NCBI GenBank assembly: GCA_038496445.1
Contig: JALMLS010000590.1
Span: 124,001 to 188,000, forward strand
Reading direction: 5' to 3'
DNA: 64,000 bases
Source of the DNA: Trichosphaerium sp. ATCC 40318
Taxonomy: Eukaryota > Discosea > Flabellinia > Trichosidae
The first letter of the stretch is position 1. Each line of letters begins with the position of its first letter. The position numbers and the translations under genes were made by a program. Under the pieces are notes generated by a model, which saw nothing but the letters and a program-made list of their open reading frames with translations, did no database searches and was not told the origin of the DNA. This document shows positions 24,183 to 34,098 of the stretch, piece by piece.

Positions 24183-24932
24183 TCAAATATCTAGAAGATA
24201 TGTGGTTGAACATCCTTCAAAATCTACTGCACCATTACTTCTCCACATCTTCACAGACCCTTTTTCCCTGTCACCAACCGTTGTATACATCCTACTATCA
24301 GACTGTTGACCATTAGGATACCAAGCTCTAAATTCTCCAACTGGCCTATCTCCTTTATATACACAGTGATCGCATCTAGACCCATCCACGTACCAAGACT
24401 CAACAACACCTTCCCTTAAGCCATTGACATAAGTCCCTTGTTTTAACAGCTCTCCAGACGCATACCAATGCTGGTATTTACCTTCTCTCAGCCCGTGGAC
24501 ACAGTTATAGTGCTCAGCAATCTGTCCATTCGGGTAATAGTGTGTAACTGGTCCGTGTTTCTTGTCATCAACGTAATTACATTCAAGAGCGATTGTACCG
24601 TTCTTTTGCCATGTTTTACATATTCCATGTTTCTTACCATGTGCGTAAGTACACCATTGTACCCCATTAGGCGTACGAAGCTTGTACAAGCCGTGTTTAT
24701 CAAGGTTTGAGTCAAAACGAGACGTAACAGCTGCTTGGTAACATAACAGCGGCCAATGCCTGAAAGCGAGTCTATCCGCCGAATGGATCAAATATTGAAC
24801 TTCCAGAGGCAAATCCAAGATATTAAAGCCACTAATAATAACAATCAACCTAAAATTTGCGTACAATGCGGTTTTTCGGTCTTAGTACCTTTCCTCCTCG
24901 TTAGGTGCACTTGTTTTTAACTCCTCACTCAT
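24183..24932 (-). CDS. F-box-like protein with MORN_2/YwqK-type repeats (member 1)
   Basis: Two exons: 24932-24889 and 24849-24183, with a 39-nt intron in phase. Start MSEELKTSAPNEEER. The N-terminal module ILDLPLEVQYLIHSADRLAF plus HWPLLCYQAAVTSRFD is shared with the other four family members of this window and looks like a divergent F-box. About seven repeats of 20-24 residues follow, with the pattern NG-x(3)-G-x-(Y/F/V)-(x)-W-Y-x-(N/S/D)-G, e.g. HGLREGKYQHWYASGELLKQ. MORN_2 repeats form extended beta sheets; the ligand is unknown. It lies head-to-tail with the next family member (25272-26991). Confidence 0.8.
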
Positions 24933-25271
24933 TTTAAATTATAAGTAATCGAGTAAAGATCTCAGAAACTAGTTGACTATTAAATCCCACTAAAGTTTAC
25001 CTGATTGGCTCGTAGTATCCGAAACATGTAGATTTCGGCTATTTTTCGTGTTGTAAACCAAAGCAAGTTTTTATTGTAGCAGCGTTTAGTGCTAAACGGA
25101 TCACTTAAATTATATCACGTGTTACTTTGACAATTGGCACCACGTTTTTTTTCCCAGTTTCAACAAAAATTGTATGGAAAGAGAAGAAAAAACCCAGAAA
25201 AGTAATTGAACGCTATTTAGCCTTATTAAACAAAACAAAACAAAGTACTTTTTATTTACAGGAACCCTTTC
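24933..25271. other. Short intergenic spacer
   Basis: Separates two minus-strand MORN_2 family genes. It contains one CACGTG (near 25118) and a GAAAAGAGAAGAAAAAAC-like purine stretch. No exon seen. Confidence 0.4.
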
Positions 25272-26991
25272 TCATGCAACATGTTCTCCAACCCATTCAC
25301 CTTTAGAATAAATCCCACTTTCAAGTTTAACACCGTTACTATTCCACCTTTCAAAGATACCATCTTTCTTTCCATTCGAGTAATAACCACGCTCAGACAT
25401 CTGCCTTGTGTCTTTATACCAACGTATTTTTATTGCACTCGTTTCTCCATTCACCTCTGTAATCACCTCACGTGATATAATCAAACCAGTCTTCTTACTA
25501 AAAACCTCTTGCAAACCCTCTAAGACACCGTGGTTGTACGTTTTCTTTGATAGCAGAAGCCTTGTTTTAGGGTCCCATGTTTCCCTTATCCCATGGCACA
25601 CATCACCTTTGTACATTGCACTCAATGTCCTCAATCCAGTCTGTTCATCAAACAATTCTCGTAAACCATCCAATTGTCCATGTTTGTAAGTTTCCCTTAA
25701 TGTTTTTTGCTTAGTTCGTTCACTAAACTCCTCTCTTAGCCCATGATACATACCATCTTTGTACATTTCACTCAGTGTCTTAGCCCCTGTCTGTTCACTA
25801 AACACTTCTTTCAACCCAGTAAGCATTCCGTTACAATACTCTTCAGTAGATATTAAAGAAGCGCTGTCGTCAATGACCATATCTTTCGCTAAGTCTAGAG
25901 ATAAACCAACCAACTTTCCACTTTCGTATTTAATACAATCACTTAGTTTCCATGATCCTGAATAGCCTAGTGTCTTACCATGACGTTCAAGATTACGACC
26001 AAGTGGAGACACAATACTTAAAGAAATGCTATGATTATTAAGCCGTTCATTATTGGCTATATCTATAACCCTTAAATGGTTTCTACAATCAATGTATCTT
26101 GTTATATCATTATCTTTTAGATGCATTTTTCCTTTCCAAGATTTTGGAATTGTGCATGGTATTGTCGGTTCAGGGATATCATATTGGGAGAAAGCGCTAG
26201 CAGGAAATGGTGGTTCAAAGGCGATAAACTGTAGATTATCTAAAGAACGGATGAAGAGTACATGGCCATCGTAATCATAAGCAATTTTTGAATGAGAATT
26301 TTTCCATGTTCCAACTTTTTTGTCCTTTTCGTAATACCCTGATAATACTACTGTATGGTATTCATCTTTTTCTTCGTATTTACCATGTAAAAGACCATCT
26401 TCATACTCTGAAAAAACTAAAGCTTCAAAGTCTATCAGAAAATGTTTGCCATGTTTTTTCCCATTTTTAAAACCATAAGTTTTAACTAACCCCGCTGTGT
26501 CATCATACTCCTCATACATTCCATCGGCCCTTACTCCTTCTTTATATTTGACACGTGTGCGTAATACGTTTGTACGTAGGTATGTTGATGTGAATACTCC
26601 ATGGCGTTTGCCATGAACAAATTCGCAAGTATCTAAGCAAGGCAGCTTGTTAAGAGATATCAGCTGCTCATAGTAACTCTTTTTTCTTTTGAAAAGTCCA
26701 TGCTTTTGCAAACACGTGTCAAACCTTGAAGCAACGGCAAACTCATAATTCAGTAATGGGAACTTCTTTTCCAAGTCCGCATCTTCTCTGGCAATATCAT
26801 AAATACATCGAAGTACTTCTGGAGGTAGATATTCGACTATGTTTCTATATTACGAGTTATTTTTAGCATTTTGCGAAAAAAGCGAAGTAGTCGTACTCAT
26901 CACTCGCTCTGTGAGCCTCTACTATTTCCCTATTGATCTTGGTATGCGCAAATCGCTTCAGAATATTAATCGCAGGTTCCTCAGATGACAT
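25272..26991 (-). CDS. F-box-like protein with MORN_2 repeats (member 2, 530+ aa)
   Basis: Largest member of the family. Exon 1 26991-26897 (MSSEEPAINILKRFAHTKIN), a 52-nt intron, exon 2 26844-25272 (TGA); phase is kept. The divergent F-box reads ENIVEYLPPEVLRCIYDIAR, then EKKFPLLNYEFAVASRFD and KHGLFKRKK, aligning with PLLCYQAAVTSRFD of member 1. Repeats such as FVHGKRHGVF, FKNGKKHGKHF and YYSNGKKDGIFERWNSNG are scattered among longer degenerate units. Four successive units near 25500-25800 are close copies of each other at the protein and DNA level (EVFSEQTGAKTLSEMYKDG and neighbours), evidence of recent internal amplification. Function unknown; an SCF adaptor role is inferred only from the N-terminus. 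Confidence 0.8.
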
Positions 26992-27591
26992 GTTGTAAAG
27001 TTTCTTCGGCTTTTTACTTTTTTTTCGCTTTCGTTTTTTAGGAGGTTTAATGTGTCGCACTTGTTTGGCTGACGACGCAAAGTAATATGTGTACATACGG
27101 AATATGACCTCTGAAACATTGGTAAAGTATTGCCAAAGTAAGTTAAAAACTTGGAGTAACATTGCAGAGGTGTATCGATGAGTGAAAAAGTGTGGATACA
27201 AAAAGTCACGAAATCCACACGTTTAAACATATTCACTGAACAATGTAAAGTATAACGTCACCATGACTTTGCAAATACTATTTAACGTTATTTAAGAGCT
27301 TCAAACTCTTGTCAAGTAATTTCATTGAAGAGTTGGTAATATTCGTCCTCCCAAAAGATCCCGGTGAAAACCCAAAAAAAAAACTCAATTTTTTATGCTT
27401 CAAAACTTGTCTAAAAATTCTATGTCGCCCTTTTTGTGATGTGTGAGTTCGCGAAACAAAAATACTGAACCCACGAAAGAGCTATTTATTTATCTTTTTT
27501 AGGATGTGTTAACAAACAATGTAGTGGTGAAATTAAATAAATTTATTGGATTTGTAAGCCACGTGTTTTCTTTTTTTTTACTGGTTTTAAT
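26992..27591. other. Intergenic upstream of MORN_2 member 2
   Basis: Contains the promoter of the 25272-26991 gene. Just upstream of its start lies a basic-looking open stretch (KPPKKRKRKKSKKPKK on the minus strand) without its own ATG context; I judge it leader sequence. Nothing else recognised. Confidence 0.35.
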
Positions 27592-30500
27592 TTACTTTTT
27601 CTTTCTCATCGAGATTGATGTCTCGCCATCACAAAAGACAGTTACAGTAAACTTTGACTCATCACCAGGGTTGAAAGCACATGGAACAACAACAATATGA
27701 TTTCTCTTGCTCGTATCAAGGCTCAAATGAGTGAAAGCTTTACAAACACAACTTAGTACAACAAAAAAATAGGGAAAAAAAGTTTTTGTAAACGTACTGT
27801 CACGAGAGCCAAGGAACGCTTCTGGTGCCGTTAATAATTTAGCTACTCCTCTATCGTATAAATAGAATCCAATATTGATGGAGTATGGGACAATTTGGAA
27901 ATCAGCTGTAGACATGACATCACCAGAAGTCTATTTTTAGAAGGCGTCAACAAAATGAATGAAGCGTAAAAATAAAAATAAAACTGACCTGCGACAACAT
28001 GACGCAAAATTTGCACTGTGGATCCTTTGGTAGCGTCACCTCGAAATGAGGATTTGATGTCCATGTTTTATGGTTCTGACAACCACCAGCTGTGCCTCTA
28101 CGCTTTGACCACTTGCTCTGAACAACGAGTAAACATTAAAAACATAAACCAAAGAATGGAATTAATACCTCTGCATTTGTAACATATTTCCAAGGCACCA
28201 AAGGCTCGTATTCAGGTATAGGCTTTCCTTTTTCCGTATATATAATAATATTAAAGTCTCCTGAAATATCAGAAGATTTTGAGTATGGAATAATAGAGTA
28301 GACATCATCAGGATCAAGTTCTGTAACAAACAGTGAGCTTCATTTGAAATAATCAAATAAAAATCTAACCTCCATCATAAGGTGTCTGAGAAGCTAATCC
28401 AGCTCCATTACGTTGGAATGTTGGTTCGTTATGTTCACCTTCCTCACTCTTTACTATGAAAATACCACAACGACGTTGCCTGAAGAGCGTATAAGACGAC
28501 ATTATGAAAAGAAAACAAAGCGAGTAAAATACTACATTTGGAAAAAAAGTAAATAAATCAAGTACCATTCAAGTTTGCGATCAGTCGTTGGGTAGTGTAC
28601 AAACATAGAGCACTTTGTCTTCTTCTCAACCGTGACTGCATATTGAGGACATTCTCTCCAGTTTCTGACAAAGTATAAATAAGAAATAGTTCCAGAGTGT
28701 TTTTGGAAACAACACAAAAACAAAAAACAAAGCTGCGTACTGTTTTAAGCCTTCTGCTTTGATAACAGTCTTGACTGGAAGTTTCTTGCGGATATTAAAT
28801 TCTCTTTGATCATGGATATCCATAGCTTGCATAAACGCACGCCTACAAATTACAAGTAAGCATCTTATATAAGCTCATACTTTTTTGTATAAATCTCACC
28901 TTGCTGGTCCTTCAACTTCATTGCCTTGAGATATTTCCCATACTGTTTTATCACTCTCATTCCTAACATAGATATCTGCACCAAGTTCAACGAAAACCTA
29001 ACACCAGGTTAACATTACGTTGACTTGAGCTGTTTTGGGCTGTTGATGAAACAAAAACTGATGTAAAATATTTTTACCTTAACAGCATCTTCGGCAGCTT
29101 CTTTCAACGCCCAAACAAGTGGTGTATTTCCATTAGCATCTTTAGCATTGATATCTGCTTTCTAAATACAAATGTCAACAGTCTACAATTAAAGAAAGAA
29201 GAATAAAACACGTGTCACGTACAGCTTTAACAAGAGCTTTTATGGCTTCGATGTTATCTCCTTTTGCAGCGTAATGTAGTGGTGTGAGTTCATCAGGTGT
29301 TTTATCAACAGCATCAACAGAAAATCCAGCTTTGACCATAGACGAAACAACCTTTCCACACTTCCAAGCAGCTATAGAATTAATAAGCGGGGGTTTTTTT
29401 ATAACTTTGAAATTATGTACATACCAATGTGTAACGCAGTTACAGCTTTAGTCTTTGTTTCGTTCTTAACGTCCCAAACATCTGTAGCAAGAATAGCCTT
29501 TACATATTCAGGTTCATTCTTCAAGCATGCATATATTAATCCAGTGTTTCCTTTAAAAATATGTCAGTCAGGAGTACGTCAAATCAAAGAAAATTATCCA
29601 ACAAAATAAGTTAAATTATTACAAAAAAAGAAGTCGAGCGTGGTACCTTCTTTATTCTTTATCTTCATATCCAACATATCATCAGCGAGCTTACGCTATA
29701 CATGTATAAGCCATATATACTATAAAAAATAGTAACACCTCTTTCTGCGTACCTTGAACAAGTCGAGACGATTTTTGTTGATAAGTTCGTGCAAAGGATA
29801 TTTAAAGTATTCTACAGGTCGCACTTCGCGACTTGAAGTAGTAGCTGCAGAAGGCAAGTACATAACATGCAGACGGATCTCACCCTTTTCTTTCTTCTTT
29901 TTACCTTTGTACAGGGTGTGCCACGCATCGCTTGGGTACCCATCAAGCAACTAATATGACATATAAATAAATACAAGCGCTATAAAGCAAGAAATAATAA
30001 AAATACTCTCAGATTGAATGAATTAAATGCGAAACGTACGCCTTCTATTTCTATTGAAGCTGCGCCAATAGCTGGTGCTGTGATTAGTTTTTTCTCGTAT
30101 AACTTGACAATAAGTTTCTCTGGCTTGCTATTCAGCTTGCTAAAGGGGTACGATAAGCAATCTGACATATACTGTGTTTATACGGGGGTTTTTTTTTGTA
30201 GACTTCCAGAAAATACGTACAATAGCCTGCCTTGTTCCTTTGAGAAGTCTACACTCTTTTTGATAACTTCACTGCTGTATACGCTTTTCTACAGAGTATT
30301 TAAATTTGGATTGCATTAAAAATAGCAAAAAAACCCTTGCGATTGGGCGTAGTTGCGTACTTTTGCATCATCAAAAAAGCATTGGACGTAGTATGCACCA
30401 GGTTTTTTGGAAACGTTCTTAACCTCGAGAACTACGTTCATTAGTTCGTTTTATACGCGTTCATAGCATAGGAATAGCGAATGAGCATTTTATACTAAAA

Positions 30501-31068
30501 ATGTACCTGAAAAGTGTACACTGCCTTCAAACCAGTCCCCATCACTGCGAGGTGATAGAGTTTTAGCTTTCTCGATATCTACCTCGAGTTTATCTTCACT
30601 CTTTTTTTTAGCGCCTTTCTTTCTCGAAGCATCACTCTTTTTGCTCTTAGACGTCTTCTTTTTTGGTTCTTCGTCAACAGCTGACATTGACGGTTCAACT
30701 TCTTCAATTTCGTCGTCTTCGCCATCTTCGACATCTACCTCCTCTACTTCATCATCGTCAGTACTTTCGTCATCTTCGCTCTCTTTATCTTCAGAACTTT
30801 CGTCTTCCGATGCTTCTGGACTTTTTGACTCGTCCTCTGCATCTTCGCCACCGCTAGAGTCTTTCTGCTTGGTTTTGCCTGATTTTGCGCTTTCTTTGTT
30901 ATCTTCTTCAGCGGTACTTTCATCGTCGCTTTCTTCTTCAGTACTCTCGTCGTTATCCACTACTTCTTCCTTAGCCTTTTTCTTTTTGGACACCTTTGTA
31001 ACGATCTGTTGTTCTTCGCTTGTAGACTCGTCGTCGTCTTCTATTATTTCTTCCTTCTTCTTAGACAT
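27592..31068 (-). CDS. C2 + ankyrin + calpain-domain-III protein with acidic N-terminus
   Basis: About 15 exons, all tested junctions in phase. Exon 1 (31068-30507) encodes about 180 residues of S/E/D/K-rich disorder (EDDDESTSEEQQ and similar). A C2 domain follows (VLEVKNVSKKPGAYYVQCFF; KPEKLIVKLYEKKLI; GYPSDAWHTLYKGKKKKEKG; EIRLHVMYLP). Then come several ankyrin repeats (TGLIYACLKNEPEYVKAIL, ELTPLHYAAKGDNIEAIKAL, KADINAKDANGNTPLVWAL). The C-terminal half holds two calpain domain-III-like beta sandwiches: NWRECPQYAVTVEKKTKC with RRCGIFIVKSEEGE, and a second with GTAGGCQNHKTWTSNPHFEV and VVVPCAFNPGDESKFTVTVF. I find no Cys/His/Asn protease core, so this is probably a membrane/Ca-binding scaffold. 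Ends SISMRKKK-TAA at 27592. Confidence 0.82.
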
Positions 31069-31436
31069 GATGTACTGTATGTGTTACTAATTAAAGTTGT
31101 AGTTTATTTTGCCCAAATTTATTCGTTCTTGAATAAGTCTTTAACACCATCTTGCGTCATGCGTTACCTCATTCACAACGAAAGCGTCTGTAATATAGCT
31201 AGCTAGTAAATACGTAATTACTTCAATCTTGTTAAAACGTGCGAAAAAGTGTACAAAGTATTCTATACGCTAAATAATATGTAACAAATGCGTTGTGTGG
31301 GGTATGTATGCTGTTTGACAATTGTAAATTGTGACAAAAGTCGTAGAAGGGTGCAACAGAGGCATACTCGCTATCCCTACCAACAGAATGTTAGTACACG
31401 ACAATATTCGGTAGCTGTCATTTCAAAACCCTACAG
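31069..31436. other. Divergent promoter region
   Basis: Lies between the start of the minus-strand C2/ankyrin gene and the plus-strand endonuclease-like gene, whose first exon is unresolved and may lie here. No clear motif seen. Confidence 0.35.
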
Positions 31437-33788
31437 GTACTAAAATATGATTTATACGCACTAAGTAGTTGTCTAATCGAACCAAGGAATGATATACAAG
31501 ATCACAAAGAAAGTTATTTTCAAACAAACCAATATAACGCACTGAACCGCGTTGGGAAGGTTCTAAACGTAAAATCGCTGGACGATTGGTTTAACATTAC
31601 GCATGAAATGATAACGGCTTACGACCCTTTTATATGCCGAGATACGCGCCTCAGCAAGCTATTACCACATATATTCCCAAAGTTCGAGTGGAAAAAATGG
31701 AAATTCCGTAGCGAGTACGTCTGCGGACGCATTACCTTTTGGACTCTCTGTTGCGCGCCAAACCAACAAGAAAATAGTAACTTATGGATAGGAATCATGC
31801 TCCAAAGATATGGGATGATAAAGCAATGCAAAGATCCAAGTTTGAGGACATTGCAGAGAGACTTGGTATAAAAACTTTTAGTGATTGGCTTCGCGTTACT
31901 CTTTCGGACTTTAGAGCAGTAGACAGCGCTAATATAATAAATACAAGGTACACCCAACATCTCTTTTGTTCTAAGAATGTAAAGTCCATCAATTTTTGTA
32001 TTGCTGCGGCTCACAGTCCGTCATGAGAACGCAAGTGTCTCTAATTTTATGACACTTACCGCGTAGCTTCATTCCTATGCTTATATTAATGATTGAACTG
32101 CTTGAAGTACATACGTACCGCGTTTGTTGAACAGCAACATTTTATTTTATTTGTATTAAAATCGTTTCTTATCATTGCACGTGTAGGTACAATTACTCGG
32201 TGTTAAATGCACTTGAAAGTATATACCCTGAAAGAGAATGGCCAAAGAGTTTGGATAGGTATTATAAAAGGAGCATACTAGAAGATAGATTATCTGACGA
32301 AGTGCCTGAGTATGATACAGATTATATTGAAAAACTTGCAGAAAAGTTGGATATAAAAGATGCTAGTGGATGGCTAAAGTTATCACGATCTCAGTATTTA
32401 CCCTATGCTCGGTTTTTACTAAAAAAGCACGTGATAATGTTTTATTTATTTAGTAGTTATTTATACTCGCTGTAGATACGGATCTATGATCAATATTTTG
32501 GCGAAGTGTTATCCAAAGCATTTTGTTTCTGGAATGTATGTTACTTTTTTTGGATTTTTTTTTGACGTTTTCTTGTTAAAGTAAATTGTAGGGGTCTTGA
32601 TTCTGGTGATACCTTGGCCTTATGTAAGCAAATTTCGAAGGATCATAACATAGAGGATCCCCAGTCTTGGTATTAATATGAGCTATGAAAGCGAAAGTAA
32701 AAATACTTACCGTTTTTTATTGCATAGGTATCGCTTTTCTAGAGATTATTTGAATCACCTCAATTCTTCGTCTTCCAACAATGGAGCAACGCCAAAAGCA
32801 CTTCATGGTTTTCCAAGAATATTACAAGTAATGTACCCTGAAGAAAAATGGAATTGGGATATGTTCAATAGCTCAGACAAGCGAGGAAAGCAGTGGTGAG
32901 TTTTTATGAAAACGCTGATTTTTTTGGGGTTAATCCATGGCACAGAAGGCCTCTTTTTCGGTCGGGCTCATACGCATTTTATACTCGAACCCCCAAATAT
33001 CGCTTAGCTCAATTAGTAGAGCATCTGTCTTAAGCACAGATGGTTGTGAGTCTGAATCTCACAGGGAACATTATTTTTTTATAAACTTGCTTAAATTATA
33101 ATTTTTTGACATTTGACACTTTCGATATCATACTAATTTATCAACATAGGTGGTTGCTAAATTGTGTAAAAAAGATTCTATCTAGTTATGTCGTATTGGA
33201 AGACTATGTGCCTGGTATAGAAATAAGTAAAAAGTCAGATATCGAGATTTCTCTTGATATTTTTATTCCGGAGCTTCGACTTGCTTTAGAGTATCAAGGA
33301 GAGCAGCACTATATTGATATACCGTCAAAGTTCGGTCCAACAATCATACGTGAGCGTAGGGACCTTGAGAAACTGAAACAATGCCAACAAAACGGTAAAC
33401 GCTGCAAGTCAATTTATCTGCGTTTTCTAATGCTATCAAAATGTAGGTATAACTGTTTTACCTATCCCTTATTGGTGGAATGGTAATAGCGATGATATTG
33501 CAGCTACAATTTTACATTATAGGTATGGCCCACCTCTGCATTTTAGTCGTCTTGTGTGGACTTATTGCCAAAACTCGATTTTTTTTCTCTTGAAACGAAA
33601 TACTAACTATTGCTGCGTTTAGGCCTGACCTCTCTGCTGCAATTGGACGCACACACGGCACTCCTCTTGTTACTCTCAAAGAGAGTTATATTGGTATTCC
33701 TTTAAAAGAACACAAAACGTCAGCACAGCATGCTCCTAGTGCTGGCTTACAACAAGTGACTGTCGCTAATGTAATTGTAAATAATTAA
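31437..33788 (+). CDS. PD-(D/E)XK endonuclease-like protein with repeated N-terminal units
   Basis: About ten exons in phase, ending at TAA 33788; the start exon is unresolved (coding certain from about 31437). The N-terminal two thirds repeat a unit of the type (I/V)(F/Y)PE-x(2)-W (LLPHIFPKFEWKKWKFRS; LESIYPEREWPKSL; AKCYPKHFVSGM; LQVMYPEEKWNWDM), each followed by a GIKTFSDWLRVT-like helix pair. The C-terminal core reads DIEISLDIFIPELRLALEYQ, GEQHYIDIPS, RERRDLEKLKQCQQNG and ITVLPIPYWWNG. This gives the D...(E)YQGEQH arrangement of restriction-endonuclease-like folds, with D and E-x-Q as likely metal ligands. Intron junctions include AGCGA|GTACGT...GATAG|G near 31715-31792. A nuclease role is inferred; the substrate is unknown. 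One intron houses a tRNA-like sequence. Confidence 0.72.
32998..33070 (+). tRNA. tRNA-like sequence or tRNA pseudogene in an intron
   Basis: The D arm (TAGCTCAATTAGTAGAGC), anticodon arm (TCTGT-CTTAAGC-ACAGA) and T arm (GTGAG-TCTGAAT-CTCAC) are well formed and followed by a T-run at about 33074. The loop would give anticodon UAA (Leu), but the variable loop is short (class I). The T loop departs from TTCGA, and the acceptor stem pairs at only about four of seven positions. It lies in the intron after the GKQW exon of the endonuclease-like gene. Confidence 0.45.
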
Positions 33789-34098
33789 AAAAAACTTTTT
33801 TTAGACTTTTTTTTGTCAATTACAGACGTTTGGAATATGTTTCTAGCTAGGTAGTTGAGTCTTTGCGTGTTACGATAAGAAAGCCCTATTAACGAGCTGT
33901 TATGATTATATTCTAACAACGTAATGTAAATGAATCTATAGAAGGCGTCAAAGGAGGTTTAGTGTTCGTAGACGGCGTATAAGAGACAAAACTTAATAAA
34001 TGAAGTTAAGGTTGGTCATTCCGTATCAAAAAGCTATTTCTGCGTTGAGGAATTACTGCTACTCATTGTACAAGATATCAACTTGTCTGTAGCTTATC
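33789..34098. other. Short intergenic spacer
   Basis: Between the endonuclease-like gene and the RhoGAP gene, same strand. AT-rich; nothing recognised. Confidence 0.4.

Noticed and set aside
30641-31090. Plus-strand Ser-rich frame of 149 aa.
   Set aside because: Antisense of the acidic/Ser-rich first exon of the C2/ankyrin gene; GAA/GAT codons read as TTC/ATC and TCX on the other strand.
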